This document shows, in pieces, positions 27,379-37,092 of a stretch of DNA of 64,000 nucleotides (position 1 is the stretch's first letter; each line of letters begins with the position of its first letter). Both the position numbers and the translations under genes were made by a program. Source of the DNA: Bradyrhizobium elkanii USDA 76 (GTDB lineage: Bacteria > Pseudomonadota > Alphaproteobacteria > Rhizobiales > Xanthobacteraceae); the NCBI RefSeq assembly GCF_023278185.1, contig NZ_CP066356.1, positions 4,394,001-4,458,000 on the forward strand, in the 5' to 3' direction. A model generated the notes under the pieces. That model did not search any database and was not told the DNA's origin. It was given only the letters and a program-made list of their open reading frames with translations.

Positions 27379-27991
27379 CGGCTCCCCGTGGGGCCATGGT
27401 GGTCGCGCGCTGCAGGAATTGCGGGGAGTGGTGGCGCGGTTCGCGCGGGGCCGGGCGTTCCGACGGATCGCGGCCGAGCTTGGATTGCAGCTCGACAAGG
27501 TCGGTGAAGACGTCGGCCTGGCGGCGCAGCTCGTCGGCGATCATCGGCGGCTGGCTGGCGATGGTGGAGATGACCGTGACGCGAACGCCGCGGCGCTGCA
27601 CGGCCTCCACCAGCGAGCGGAAGTCGCCATCGCCGGAAAACAGAATCATCTGGTCGATGTGCTCGGCGAGTTCCATGGCATCGACGGCGAGCTCGATGTC
27701 CATGTTGCCCTTCACCTTGCGGCGGCCGCTGGCGTCGATGAATTCCTTGGTCGCCTTGGTGACGACGGTGTAGCCGTTGTAATCGAGCCAATCGATCAAC
27801 GGGCGGATCGACGAATACTCCTGATCCTCGATGATCGCCGTGTAGTAGAACGCACGGAGCAGCGTACCGCGACTCTGGAACTCCTTGAGGAGGCGCTTGT
27901 AGTCGATGTCGAAGCCCAGCGTCTTAGCGGTGGCGTAAAGATTCGCTCCGTCGATGAAGAGCGCGATCTTGTTGGAAACAGGTGACGACAT
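27359..27991 (-). CDS. NYN-domain (LabA/DUF88) ribonuclease-like protein
   Basis: A 210-residue protein with a PIN-like NYN fold. The acidic active-site residues are visible in IALFIDGANLY, KGNMDIELAVDAM and ILFSGDGDF. Family members are predicted metal-dependent RNases. The C-terminal 40 residues are Arg/Pro-rich and probably disordered. The ATG at 27991 follows a TTG at 27994; ATG is preferred. Its 3' end overlaps the uracil-DNA glycosylase gene by 20 bases, tying an RNase-like protein to DNA repair. Confidence 0.87.
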   Translation of the reverse strand: MSSPVSNKIALFIDGANLYATAKTLGFDIDYKRLLKEFQSRGTLLRAFYYTAIIEDQEYSSIRPLIDWLDYNGYTVVTKATKEFIDASGRRKVKGNMDIELAVDAMELAEHIDQMILFSGDGDFRSLVEAVQRRGVRVTVISTIASQPPMIADELRRQADVFTDLVELQSKLGRDPSERPAPREPRHHSPQFLQRATTMAPRGADDDFDE

Positions 27992-28351
27992 CAAAGTGTT
28001 CTCGCGTGGTTGTTAGTGTTCTTAGCGCGGCGGTGATCAACCGCGCGCAATTTCCGGCGTTGCTGCCTAAAGTTCTGTGAATCTTTCCCCACGACAGTCA
28101 CCACCGCAATTATGGTGAGGCGAGGGCAAAAAGCCTAGACCCTTGACATTGCAATGAAGAGATTTACTCGCCTGGGACAGCAACCTAGCCATGTCGTCAG
28201 ACGCTCCGGCCCTTCTGGCCCCCGTCGGACCGGGTTATCAGAGCCTGTTCGGAAGGCAAATCACAAATTTACCTTGCGAAACGGGGGCTGGGCCTATAAC
28301 TAACCCTCATAACCTACATGTTCGGTCCCTTTTACCACGGAGCGCCTCGAG
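27992..28351. other. Divergent intergenic region of the NYN-UDG operon and rpoZ
   Basis: 360 bp without a convincing gene. A TTGACA at 28143 lacks a good partner, and TTGCGA (28274) with TATAAC (28295) is spaced too closely (15) to be confident. Promoters for both operons should lie here. Confidence 0.45.
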
Positions 28352-28744
28352 ATGGCTCGCGTCACCGTCGAAGATTGCATTGACAAGGTCGACAATCGTT
28401 TCGACCTCGTCCTGTTGGCCGCGCATCGCGCCCGGATGATCTCGTCGGGGTCGCAACTCACGGTTGATCGCGACAACGACAAGAATCCGGTCGTCTCGCT
28501 GCGGGAGATCGCCGATTCGACGATCTCGCCGGAAGACCTGAAAGAGGAGCTCGTGCACTCCCTGCAGAAGTTCGTCGAGGTCGACGAGCCCGAGCCCGAC
28601 ACCGTGCCGCTGATCGGTTCCGCCGGTGCCAGCGTCGACGCCGACGACACCGAGGTGGCGGTCGAGCGGATGACCGAGGAAGAGTTGCTGAAGGGCCTCG
28701 AGGGTCTGGCGCCCCCGGAGGAGCAGCCCGAGGAAGACGAGTAA
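28352..28744 (+). CDS. rpoZ: RNA polymerase omega subunit
   Basis: A 130-residue protein with the conserved omega N-terminus [28 protein letters not shown] and [13 protein letters not shown]. Omega helps assemble RNA polymerase around beta-prime and forms part of the ppGpp site. The acidic C-terminal tail (ending EEQPEEDE) is long, as in other alphaproteobacteria. It is followed by a strong terminator and then the RSH gene, a conserved pairing for the stringent response. Confidence 0.96.
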   Translation: MARVTVEDCIDKVDNRFDLVLLAAHRARMISSGSQLTVDRDNDKNPVVSLREIADSTISPEDLKEELVHSLQKFVEVDEPEPDTVPLIGSAGASVDADDTEVAVERMTEEELLKGLEGLAPPEEQPEEDE

Positions 28745-28773
28745 GCTCGCCGTCGTTTCGAACCGATTTGCCG

Positions 28774-28806
28774 AAGGCCCGGACATTGCTCCGGGCCTTT
28801 GCTTTT
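28774..28806 (+). terminator. Intrinsic terminator after rpoZ
   Basis: AAGGCCCGGA (28774-28783) pairs with TCCGGGCCTT (28790-28799) around a 6-base loop, followed by TTTGCTTTT. It separates rpoZ from rsh. Confidence 0.85.
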
Positions 28807-28954
28807 GTTGACAATTTTGCTGTTACGGTGCGTCCTATGCGGACGCGGGAAATTGAATGGTTCCAGGGCCCGCGCGGGGTGCTGCTTCATTCGAAAGCGC
28901 ACTAGATTGAGCAAAGGTGGGGCGTTCCGGTCCCGCGCGAGAGGCAACGAGTTC

Positions 28955-31246
28955 ATGGCGTACCGACGCCGAAGTTCCATCCAGATGCAGGCTGCAACCG
29001 AAACGGTAGCGGTGGCGCCGACGTCGTCCACGGCGGAGAGGCCGGCCAAGCCGCGGACGCGAATGATGCGACAATATGACCTCGTCGAGCGCGTCCGCTC
29101 CTATAACCCCGATACCAACGAAGACCTGCTCAACCGCGCCTATGTCTACGCCATGAAGGCGCACGGCACGCAGACCCGTGCCTCCGGCGACCCCTATTTC
29201 TCGCATCCGCTCGAGGTCGCCGCGATCCTCACCAACCTCAAGCTCGACGACGCCACGATCGTGGCGGCGCTGCTGCACGACACGATCGAGGACACCGAGG
29301 CGACGCGGGCCGAGATCGACAACGTGTTCGGCCACGAGATCGGCGCGCTGGTCGAAGGCCTGACCAAGCTGAAGCGGCTGGAACTGGTGTCGCGCGAGGC
29401 CAAGCAGGCCGAGAATTTGCGCAAGCTGCTGCTTGCGATCGCCGACGACGTCCGCGTGCTGCTGATCAAGCTCGCCGACCGGCTGCACAACATGCGCACG
29501 CTGGAATTCGTGCCGCCGGCCTCGCGCCGGCGCATCGCCGAGGAGACGCTGGATATCTATGCGCCGCTGGCCGGTCGCATGGGTATGCACGAGATGCGCG
29601 AGGAGCTCGAGGACCTGTCGTTCTTCGTGCTCGATCCCGAGGCCTATGCGGTGGTCAAGCAGCGGCTCGATTCACTGGCCGAGCGCAACCGCAATTTGAT
29701 CGGCGAGATCGAAACCCAGCTCTCCAAGAACCTGCAGAAGAACGGCATCACCGCGCGGGTGTTCGGCCGCCGCAAGCAGCCGTTTTCGATCTGGACCAAG
29801 ATGGAGCGCAAGTCGGTCGGCTTCGAGCAGCTGTCCGATATTTACGGCTTCCGCATCATCCTCGACGATGTCGGGGCCTGCTACCGCGCGCTCGGCATCG
29901 TCCACACCACCTGGCCGGTGGTGCCGGGCCGCTTCAAGGACTACATCTCGACCCCGAAGCAGAATGACTACCGCTCGATCCACACCACGGTGATCGGGCC
30001 GGGCAAGCAGCGCGTCGAGCTGCAGATCCGAACCGAGGACATGAACCAGATCGCCGAGTTCGGTATCGCCGCGCATGCCTTCTACAAGGAGGGCGCGGGC
30101 TCGCCGCACGAGCGGCTGAAGCACGAGTCCAACGCCTTCGCCTGGCTGCGCCACACCATCGGCATCCTCTCGGAAAGCGCCAATCCGGAGGAATTCCTCG
30201 AGCACACCAAGCTCGAGCTGTTCCACGACCAGGTGTTCTGCTTCACGCCGAAGGGGAAGCTGATCGCGCTGCCGCGCAACGCCAACGTGATCGATTTCGC
30301 CTATGCCGTGCACACCGGTGTCGGCAACAGCGCGGTCGGCTGCAAGATCAACGGCAAGTTCGCGCCGCTGTCCTCCGAGCTGCAGAACGGCGACGAGGTC
30401 GAGGTTCTGACCTCGAAAGCGCAGTCGGCGCCGCCGTCGGCCTGGGAGGCGCTCGCCCGCACCGGCAAGGCGCGGGCTGCGATCCGCCGTGCCACCCGTG
30501 ACGCGGTGCGCGACCAGTATGCCGGCCTCGGCCGCCGCATCGTCGACCGCCTGTTTGCCCGCGCCAAGATCGAATACGCCGACGACAAGCTGAAGGGCGC
30601 GTTGCCACGGCTCGCGCGCAGCTCGATCGAGGACGTGATGGCCTCGGTCGGGCGCGGCGAGATCAAGGCCTCCGACGTCGCACGCGCGATGTATCCGGAC
30701 TACAAGGAAGAGCGGCTGGTGCGCTATGGCGCCAAGAAAGGCCTCGCCGCCAAGCTGAAGACGCAGAACCCGCCGCATCCGGCGCGCGCCACCTCGGTGA
30801 TCCCGGTGCGCGGCATCAATTCCGACCTGCCGGTGAAGTTCGCGCCGAACGGCGGGGCGGTGCCGGGCGACCGGATCGTCGGCATCGTCACGCCAGGCGA
30901 GGGGATCACGATCTATCCGATCCAGTCGCCGGCGCTGAAGGATTTCGAGGAGGAGCCGGAGCGCTGGCTCGACGTGCGCTGGGATATCGACGAGACCATG
31001 CCGCAGCGCTTCCCGGCCCGCATCCTGGTCCACAATGTCAACGAGCCCGGCAGCCTCGCCCAGATCGCGACCGTGATCGCCGAGCACGACGGCAACATCG
31101 ACAACATCCACATGTCGCGCCAATCGCCTGATTTCACGGAGCTGACCATCGATCTTGAGGTCTATGACCTCAAGCATCTCAGCGCTATCATCGCCCAGCT
31201 GCGCGCCAAGGCCGTCGTCGCCAGGGTCGAGCGCGTCAATGGTTAG
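28955..31246 (+). CDS. rsh: Bifunctional (p)ppGpp synthetase/hydrolase
   Basis: A 763-residue RelA/SpoT homologue with the full domain set. The HD hydrolase carries HDTIED near residue 107. The synthetase (about 250-400) contains RRKQPFSIWTKMERKSVGFE and DIYGFRIILDD. TGS lies at about 425-485 (VFCFTPKGKLIALPRNANVI), and a C-terminal ACT domain spans about 690-760. Both catalytic centres look intact, so it should make and destroy ppGpp. The ATG at 28955 is preferred to an earlier open frame that runs into the rpoZ terminator. It is the only RSH gene in the window. Confidence 0.95.
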   Translation: MAYRRRSSIQMQAATETVAVAPTSSTAERPAKPRTRMMRQYDLVERVRSYNPDTNEDLLNRAYVYAMKAHGTQTRASGDPYFSHPLEVAAILTNLKLDDATIVAALLHDTIEDTEATRAEIDNVFGHEIGALVEGLTKLKRLELVSREAKQAENLRKLLLAIADDVRVLLIKLADRLHNMRTLEFVPPASRRRIAEETLDIYAPLAGRMGMHEMREELEDLSFFVLDPEAYAVVKQRLDSLAERNRNLIGEIETQLSKNLQKNGITARVFGRRKQPFSIWTKMERKSVGFEQLSDIYGFRIILDDVGACYRALGIVHTTWPVVPGRFKDYISTPKQNDYRSIHTTVIGPGKQRVELQIRTEDMNQIAEFGIAAHAFYKEGAGSPHERLKHESNAFAWLRHTIGILSESANPEEFLEHTKLELFHDQVFCFTPKGKLIALPRNANVIDFAYAVHTGVGNSAVGCKINGKFAPLSSELQNGDEVEVLTSKAQSAPPSAWEALARTGKARAAIRRATRDAVRDQYAGLGRRIVDRLFARAKIEYADDKLKGALPRLARSSIEDVMASVGRGEIKASDVARAMYPDYKEERLVRYGAKKGLAAKLKTQNPPHPARATSVIPVRGINSDLPVKFAPNGGAVPGDRIVGIVTPGEGITIYPIQSPALKDFEEEPERWLDVRWDIDETMPQRFPARILVHNVNEPGSLAQIATVIAEHDGNIDNIHMSRQSPDFTELTIDLEVYDLKHLSAIIAQLRAKAVVARVERVNG

Positions 31247-31265
31247 ACTTCCGCCTGTCATCGGC

Positions 31266-31388
31266 CCTCATGGTGAGGAGGCGTGTCAGCGCCCTCTCCG
31301 GACGATGCTTCGCATCGCTCGGGAACCATGCGGCCCGAGACGGGGCCACATCCTTCGAGACGCGGCGCAGGCGCCGCTCCTCAGGATG
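31266..31388. repeat. Dispersed palindromic repeat, family A
   Basis: Non-coding hairpins follow rsh. CATCCT (31349-31354) pairs with AGGATG (31383-31388), enclosing GCGGCGC/GCGCCGC. To the left, CCTCATGGTGAGGAGG starts a second palindrome. The words match those of the repeat at 8691-8813. Confidence 0.7.
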
Positions 31389-31425
31389 AGGGGATGGTTC
31401 AACTGGTTTGTCAGAGAGTGATTTG

Positions 31426-32196
31426 ATGTCGTCTCCGCCGCTGCGTCTCGGTATCAATGTTGATCACGTCGCCACCCTGCGCAACGCGCGCGGCGGTGCG
31501 CGGCCCGATCCGGTGCGGCTGGCGCTTGCCGCGATCGAGGCCGGCGCCGACGGCATCACCGCGCATCTGCGCGAGGATCGCCGCCACATCCGCGATGAGG
31601 ACATGGCGCGGCTCAAGGCCGAGATCTCCAAGCCGCTGAATTTCGAGATGGCGGCGACCGATGACATGCTGCGGATCTCGCTCGCCACCAAGCCGCACGC
31701 GGTTTGCCTGGTGCCGGAACGGCGCCAGGAACTCACCACCGAAGGCGGCCTCGACGTCGTCGGCCAGCACAACGCGCTGGCCCCGTTCATCGCACGGCTC
31801 AATGACGCCGGCATCCGCGTCTCGCTGTTCATTGCCGCCGATCCCCGGCAGATCGAGATGGCCGCGAAGCTGAAGGCGCCGGTGATCGAGATCCACACCG
31901 GTGGCTGGTGCGACGCCGTGGTCGACGGCCACCAGGACAAGGCGGAGGCCGAATGGAAGCGGATCGTCGCCGGCGCCAGGCTCGCGCAGGCGGCCGGGCT
32001 CGAGGTCCATGCCGGCCATGGGCTCGACTATGACACCGCGGAGACGATTTCCGCGCTGCCCGAAATCCGGGAGTTGAACATCGGCTATTTCATGATGGGC
32101 GAGGCGCTGTTCGTCGGCATCGCCGGGACGGTGCGTGAGATGCGTGCGGCAATGGACCGCGGCCGCGCCAGGGCGCAGGGCGCCGTCAGCGCATGA
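31426..32196 (+). CDS. pdxJ: Pyridoxine 5'-phosphate synthase
   Basis: A 256-residue TIM barrel opening [19 protein letters not shown] with [17 protein letters not shown], the PdxJ signature. A C-terminal segment ([17 protein letters not shown] and [16 protein letters not shown]) binds phosphate. It joins 3-amino-2-oxopropyl phosphate and deoxyxylulose 5-phosphate to make pyridoxine 5'-phosphate. AGAGAG lies 8 bases before ATG 31426. acpS overlaps its stop by 4 bases, the usual pdxJ-acpS coupling. Confidence 0.96.
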   Translation: MSSPPLRLGINVDHVATLRNARGGARPDPVRLALAAIEAGADGITAHLREDRRHIRDEDMARLKAEISKPLNFEMAATDDMLRISLATKPHAVCLVPERRQELTTEGGLDVVGQHNALAPFIARLNDAGIRVSLFIAADPRQIEMAAKLKAPVIEIHTGGWCDAVVDGHQDKAEAEWKRIVAGARLAQAAGLEVHAGHGLDYDTAETISALPEIRELNIGYFMMGEALFVGIAGTVREMRAAMDRGRARAQGAVSA

Positions 32197-32609
32197 TCAT
32201 CGGCATCGGCTCCGACCTGATCGACATCACCCGGGTGGCCAAGGTGATCGAGCGCCATGGCGAGCGATTCCTCGAGCGCATCTTCACCGACGCCGAGCGC
32301 GCCAAGGCGATGCGCCGCGCCAACAACGAGAAGATGGTGGTGGCGACCTACGCCAAGCGCTTCGCCGCCAAGGAGGCCTGCTCCAAGGCGCTCGGCACCG
32401 GTATCCGGCGCGGGGTGTGGTGGAAGGACATGGGCGTCGTGAACCTGCCGGGCGGACGGCCGTCGATGCGGCTGACCGGCGGGGCGCTGGCCCGGCTCCA
32501 GGAACTGACGCCCGAGGGCATGCAGGCGCAGATCGACCTTTCGATCACCGACGATTGGCCGTTGGCCCAGGCCTTCGTCATAATTTCGGCGGTTGCGCCC
32601 GCCAGATGA
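32193..32609 (+). CDS. acpS: Holo-[acyl-carrier-protein] synthase
   Basis: A 138-residue phosphopantetheinyl transferase with [20 protein letters not shown] and [15 protein letters not shown], holding the Mg-binding Asp and Glu. It moves phosphopantetheine from CoA onto apo-ACP, activating fatty acid synthesis. The ATG overlaps the pdxJ stop. The length is normal and motifs are complete. Confidence 0.96.
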   Translation: MIIGIGSDLIDITRVAKVIERHGERFLERIFTDAERAKAMRRANNEKMVVATYAKRFAAKEACSKALGTGIRRGVWWKDMGVVNLPGGRPSMRLTGGALARLQELTPEGMQAQIDLSITDDWPLAQAFVIISAVAPAR

Positions 32610-32892
32610 GGCCGCGGCGCCGGATTCTGCCGGAAAACTTCAGAAAACTAAAAAATCATTGATATTTCAATGAATTGCGAAGTTTTGAGGCGACGATTGA
32701 TTGCACCCCTGCGAACAACCGTCTAAAACGCCGCAGGGTTATATCGAGCGAGATGCTGATTCCGGGTTTAGGCCGGAATTTGCCCTCAAGATCAGAATCA
32801 AGGCCATTTTCCTCACGCGAAGGCCGAACGCTTCGCGCGAAGAGAACGTTCTGCCACCGCGTGGACATCAGTCCACGGGAATTGGGAAAGCA

Positions 32893-33654
32893 ATGAGCGT
32901 GACCACCGGGACCAAATCTGAAAGCGGCTTGGGCGAGACCGTCCGGGTCGTCATCCATGCTCTTCTGATCGCGCTCGTTATCCGCACCTTCCTGTTCCAG
33001 CCGTTCAACATCCCCTCCGGGTCGATGAAGGCGACGCTCCTGGTCGGCGACTATCTGTTCGTCTCGAAATATTCCTATGGCTACAGCCACTATTCGATCC
33101 CGTTCTCGCCGAACATTTTCTCGGGCCGCATCTTCGGCTCGGAGCCGAACCGCGGCGACATCGTGGTGTTTCGCCTGCCGCGGGATGACTCCACCGACTA
33201 CATCAAGCGCGTCATCGGGCTGCCCGGCGACCGCATCGAGGTCAAGAGCGGGCTGCTCTACATCAACGACGAGCCGATCAAGCGGGAGCGGCTGAGCGAT
33301 TTCGTCGGCGAGGATCCCTGCGGCTCGGCGGATGCGACCGCCCGCGTCAAGCGCTGGAAGGAGACGCTGCCGAACGGCGTCAGCTATGAGACGCTGGACT
33401 GCACCGACAACAGCTACATGGACAACACCATCGTCTACACCGTTCCGCCCGGGCATTTCTTCATGATGGGCGACAACCGCGACAACTCCACCGACAGCCG
33501 CTTCCTGTCGCAGGTCGGCTACGTGCCGTTCGAGAACATCATCGGGCGGGCCCAGATGATCTTCTTCTCGATCGCCGAGGGCGAGCAGGCCTGGATGATC
33601 TGGCGCTGGCCGCTTGCCGTGCGGTGGAATCGCCTATTCTCTATCGTGCGATGA
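32893..33654 (+). CDS. lepB: Signal peptidase I
   Basis: A 253-residue inner-membrane protease with one N-terminal membrane helix (VVIHALLIALVIRTFLFQPF). The nucleophile is Ser44 in NIPSGSMKATL and the general-base Lys lies in YIKRVIGLPGDRI. The GDNRDNSTDSR box is also present. It removes signal peptides from secreted proteins on the periplasmic face. The start at 32893 gives the normal length; the preceding 283 bp have no gene. It begins the lepB-rnc-era block. Confidence 0.96.
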   Translation: MSVTTGTKSESGLGETVRVVIHALLIALVIRTFLFQPFNIPSGSMKATLLVGDYLFVSKYSYGYSHYSIPFSPNIFSGRIFGSEPNRGDIVVFRLPRDDSTDYIKRVIGLPGDRIEVKSGLLYINDEPIKRERLSDFVGEDPCGSADATARVKRWKETLPNGVSYETLDCTDNSYMDNTIVYTVPPGHFFMMGDNRDNSTDSRFLSQVGYVPFENIIGRAQMIFFSIAEGEQAWMIWRWPLAVRWNRLFSIVR

Positions 33655-34472
33655 ACGACGATACCGCAGCCATCAACGATCCTGCGCCGACCGGCGAGCC
33701 GAGCCAGACGCCTGCCGCCGACAGCACAGCCGCGCCGAAGAAACGGCGCAGCAAGGCGGCCAAGGCCGCTGAGGAGAAGGCCGCGATCGCGGGCACCGAG
33801 GCGCGGATCGGGTACACGTTCCAGGATCCCGCGCTGCTGACCACCGCGTTCACCCACGTCTCCGCGCTGAAGCCCGCCACCCGCAACCGCGCCGACAGCT
33901 ACCAGCGGCTGGAGTTCCTCGGCGACCACGTGCTCGGGCTGATCGTATCGGACATGCTGTTCCGATCGTTCCCCAAGGCCGACGAGGGCGAATTGTCGAA
34001 GCGGCTCGCCGACCTCGTGCGCAAGGAGAGCTGCGCCGACGTCGCCAAGGCACTCGGGCTGCTCGAGGACATCAAGCTCGGCATGGTGAAGGCGGTCGAG
34101 GGCGCCCGGCTGCGCAAGTCCGTGCTCGGCGATATCTGCGAAGCGGTGATCGGGGCGATCTTTCTCGACGGCGGCTATGAGGCCGCGCGCCAGTTCGTCG
34201 AGCGCAACTGGACCGAACGGATGCACAAGCTGCGCCGGCCGCTGCGCGATCCCAAGACCGTGCTGCAGGAATGGGCGCAGGGCAAGGGGCTGCCGACGCC
34301 GGTCTATCGCGAGGTCGAACGCACCGGCCCGCATCACGATCCACAATTCCGCGTTGCGGTTGACCTGCCGGGCCTGGCCTCCGCCGAGGGCCTCGGTGGC
34401 AACAAGCGCGCGGCGGAGAAGGCGGCAGCATCCGCGATGATCGAGCGCGAAGGCGTCGGCACCAATGACTGA
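33651..34472 (+). CDS. rnc: Ribonuclease III
   Basis: A 273-residue enzyme. A Lys/Ala-rich N-terminal extension of about 45 residues precedes the RNase III domain with signature YQRLEFLGDHVLGLIVSDMLF and acidic catalytic residues. A C-terminal dsRNA-binding domain (DPKTVLQEWAQGKGLPTPVY) follows. It processes rRNA and cuts double-stranded RNA. The ATG overlaps the lepB stop (ATGA), and its 3' end overlaps era by 8 bases. The basic N-terminal extension is longer than in E. coli RNase III. Confidence 0.96.
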   Translation: MNDDTAAINDPAPTGEPSQTPAADSTAAPKKRRSKAAKAAEEKAAIAGTEARIGYTFQDPALLTTAFTHVSALKPATRNRADSYQRLEFLGDHVLGLIVSDMLFRSFPKADEGELSKRLADLVRKESCADVAKALGLLEDIKLGMVKAVEGARLRKSVLGDICEAVIGAIFLDGGYEAARQFVERNWTERMHKLRRPLRDPKTVLQEWAQGKGLPTPVYREVERTGPHHDPQFRVAVDLPGLASAEGLGGNKRAAEKAAASAMIEREGVGTND

Positions 34473-35388
34473 CGAGGCCAAAGGGCAAGGGGACGCGACG
34501 CGCTGTGGCTTCGTCGCGCTGATCGGTGCGCCCAATGTCGGCAAGTCGACGCTGGTCAACGCGCTGGTGGGCTCCAAGGTCACGATCGTCTCGCGCAAGG
34601 TGCAGACCACGCGCGCGCTGATCCGCGGCATCGTGATCGAGGGCAACGCGCAGATCATCCTGGTCGACACGCCAGGGATCTTCGCGCCGCGGCGCCGGCT
34701 TGACCGCGCCATGGTGTCGACCGCCTGGAGCGGCGCGCACGACGCCGATCTCGTCTGCGTGCTGCTCGATGCGAAGTCGGGCCTCGACGAAGAGGCCAAC
34801 GCGATCCTGGCCAAGCTCGAAACCGTCGCGCATCCGAAGATCCTGGTGCTGAACAAGGTCGATCTCGTGCAGCGCGAGAAGCTGCTGGCGCTGGCGCAGG
34901 CCGCCAACGAGCGGATGCGCTTCGAGCACACCTTCATGATTTCGGCGCTGTCCGGCGACGGCGTTGCCGATTTGCGCCAGACGCTCGCCAAGCTGGTGCC
35001 CGCAGGGCCGTTCCTCTATCCCGAGGACCAGATGTCGGATGCGCCGATGCGGCATCTGGCGGCCGAGATCACCCGCGAGAAGATCTACAGCCATCTGCAT
35101 CAGGAACTGCCGTACCAGTCGACGGTCGAGACCGACAGCTGGACCGACCGCAAGGACAAATCGATCCGCATCGAGCAGACGATTTTTGTCGAGCGCGAGA
35201 GCCAGCGCAAGATCGTGCTCGGCAAGGGCGGCGCCACCATCAAGTCGATTGGCGCGCAGGCGCGTGCCGAGATCTCCGAGATCATGGGCGTCCCCGTGCA
35301 TCTGTTCCTGTTCGTCAAGGTGCGTGAGAACTGGGGTGACGATCCCGATCGCTACAAGGAAATGGGGCTGGACTTCCCCAAGGAATAA
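34465..35388 (+). CDS. era: GTPase Era
   Basis: A 307-residue GTPase with G1 GAPNVGKSTLVNAL, G3 DTPGIF and G4 NKVD, followed by a KH RNA-binding domain (GGATIKSIGAQARAEI). Era binds the 3' end of 16S rRNA in 30S assembly. Its start lies inside the end of rnc (8-base overlap), the standard rnc-era coupling. Confidence 0.97.
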   Translation: MTDEAKGQGDATRCGFVALIGAPNVGKSTLVNALVGSKVTIVSRKVQTTRALIRGIVIEGNAQIILVDTPGIFAPRRRLDRAMVSTAWSGAHDADLVCVLLDAKSGLDEEANAILAKLETVAHPKILVLNKVDLVQREKLLALAQAANERMRFEHTFMISALSGDGVADLRQTLAKLVPAGPFLYPEDQMSDAPMRHLAAEITREKIYSHLHQELPYQSTVETDSWTDRKDKSIRIEQTIFVERESQRKIVLGKGGATIKSIGAQARAEISEIMGVPVHLFLFVKVRENWGDDPDRYKEMGLDFPKE

Positions 35389-35402
35389 GAGTCGACGTCT
35401 GC

Positions 35403-35783
35403 ATGAACGTGCCCAGAAACGTGCTGTGGTTTGAGGTTCTGCTCTATCTGTCGCTGACGCTGGATGCGCTGTCGGTGGCGTTCCAGGACCGCACGCCGAC
35501 CATCCTGAAGACCGAGCAGATGATCATGGGCGAGACCCTGACGGCCGGCTGCATGATCCTGCTACTGATGTATTTCGTCCGGCTTGCCGCGCAGCATCGC
35601 AAGAACTGGCCGCGCTGGGCGCTGCTCGCGGTGCTTGTCCTGTCGGTGATGTCCCTGGTGCAGGTCATCGGCGCAAGGGGCATGGAGATCGACAGCGCCA
35701 TCGAGGTCGTGTCGTGCATCCTGACCACCGCCGGGCTGTATTATTCCTTCACCGGCGACGCGCGGGGCTGGTTCAACGCGTAG
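35403..35783 (+). CDS. Small integral membrane protein, four predicted helices
   Basis: A 126-residue hydrophobic protein with about four membrane segments (FEVLLYLSLTLDALSVAF, LTAGCMILLLMYFVRLA, WALLAVLVLSVMSLVQVIG, AIEVVSCILTTAGLYYSF). The start lies 14 bases after era, so it is likely in the rnc-era-recO transcript. The layout resembles small DoxX- or DUF-type membrane proteins, but I cannot name the family. Function unknown. Confidence 0.75.
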   Translation: MNVPRNVLWFEVLLYLSLTLDALSVAFQDRTPTILKTEQMIMGETLTAGCMILLLMYFVRLAAQHRKNWPRWALLAVLVLSVMSLVQVIGARGMEIDSAIEVVSCILTTAGLYYSFTGDARGWFNA

Positions 35784-35839
35784 GGCATGACGCGTGAGGA
35801 AAGCTGCGTTCATCCGCGGAATCCTGCTAGACTCCGCAC

Positions 35840-36586
35840 ATGGAATGGAGCGACGAAGGCATCGTGCTGGGCGTGCGGCGGCATGGCGAATCCTCCGCCA
35901 TCGTCGAGCTGTTGACGCGCGAGCACGGCCGCCATCTCGGCCTGGTGCGCGGCGGCGCCAGCTCGCGGATGCGGCCGCTGCTGCAGCCCGGCAACAGCGT
36001 TACCGCGGTGTGGCGGGCGCGGCTCGACGAGCATCTCGGCATGTATGCGCTGGAAGGCACGCGGCTGCGCGCGGCGACGCTGCTCGGCTCATCGCACGCG
36101 GTCTACGGCGTCACGCATCTGGCGGCGCTGGCCCGGCTGCTGCCGGAGCGCGATCCGCATGAGGACATCTACTGGATGCTGCAAGGGACGCTCGACGATT
36201 TCGAGGACGCCGGCGTTGCCGCCGTGCACTTGATCCGGTTCGAGCTCGCCATGCTGACCGAGCTCGGCTTCGGGCTCGACTTGGGAAACTGCGCGGCCAC
36301 CGGGGAGACGTCGGACCTGATCTATGTGTCGCCGAAATCCGGCGGCGCCGTGTCCCGCGCCGCCGGCGAACCGTGGCGCGACCGGCTGTTGCCGCTGCCG
36401 GCGTTCCTGCGCGAAGGCGAGGGCGGGGCCAACAGCTGGTCGGACCAGGACCTGCTCGATGGTTTCCAGATCACCGGCCTGTTCCTGCTCCGCCACGTGC
36501 TGGAGCCCCGCGGGCAGGGTCATTCCGACGCCCGCGACGGATTTATCAACGCCGTAACGAGGCGGCGCCGGCTGGCGGGGACGTGA
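35840..36586 (+). CDS. recO: DNA repair protein RecO
   Basis: A 248-residue protein with the RecO N-terminal OB fold ([39 protein letters not shown]) and the helical C-terminal half. It loads RecA onto single-stranded DNA together with RecR in gap repair. It has only scattered Cys and does not show the zinc-finger cluster seen in some RecO proteins. It follows era at the usual position in alphaproteobacteria. Confidence 0.94.
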   Translation: MEWSDEGIVLGVRRHGESSAIVELLTREHGRHLGLVRGGASSRMRPLLQPGNSVTAVWRARLDEHLGMYALEGTRLRAATLLGSSHAVYGVTHLAALARLLPERDPHEDIYWMLQGTLDDFEDAGVAAVHLIRFELAMLTELGFGLDLGNCAATGETSDLIYVSPKSGGAVSRAAGEPWRDRLLPLPAFLREGEGGANSWSDQDLLDGFQITGLFLLRHVLEPRGQGHSDARDGFINAVTRRRRLAGT

Positions 36587-36754
36587 TCCCGCGCCCCGAG
36601 CTGCTGTTTTGACGGGATCGAGGTCATCGAGCTCGCCTTGCAGGTCGATGGCGCGAAGCACTGACATTCCCGCGCCCCTGTCATGCAGGGCGGGACGGGA
36701 ACGAGATCGCCTGGTGAAGCATTGCGGGGACGTGGTTCCATCGATGGGCGACCG

Positions 36755-37011
36755 ATGTTTCTGCGGGGAATTGTTATTTCAGCGGCGTTGCTGACGCTGG
36801 CGCCGGACGCAATGGCCGGCGAGCAGGGGGGCGTGCTCCGTCGCGTCTCCTGCACGGTGGTTCGCTACTACGTCGCCAGATATTCGGCCGCGGCGGCCGA
36901 AAGCTGGGCCAGAGCCCATGGCGCAACCGACGCCGAGATCGATGTCGCCCGCCATTGCTCAAGGAAACTCCCGTCAAGCCCGTGCGGACGGCCGGCCAGT
37001 CGGCACAATAA
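36755..37011 (+). pseudogene. Small secreted protein, apparent one-base frameshift near its end
   Basis: The ATG at 36755 opens a signal peptide (LRGIVISAALLTLAPDAMA) followed by RRVSCTVVRYYVARYSAAAA and EIDVARHC. In the frame as read, translation then continues nonsensically to 37234, overlapping parC by 142 bases. If one base is missing near 36956-36960, the frame continues as LKETPVKPVRTAGQSAQ and stops cleanly at 37009-37011, before parC. This looks like a real small periplasmic protein with a recent single-base deletion or a sequencing error. Function unknown. Confidence 0.55.
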
Positions 37012-37092
37012 TTGCGCGAATCAGGTGCATCGATGCGCGGTTCGCGTGATTCGCGGCTTGCCCGATTCACCGCCAAGGTTTAACGCCTCCCC

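Noticed and set aside
28143..28163. TTGACA as promoter of the NYN-UDG genes
   Set aside because: It reads toward rpoZ, has no matching -10 at 16-18 bases, and rpoZ begins 200 bp further on.
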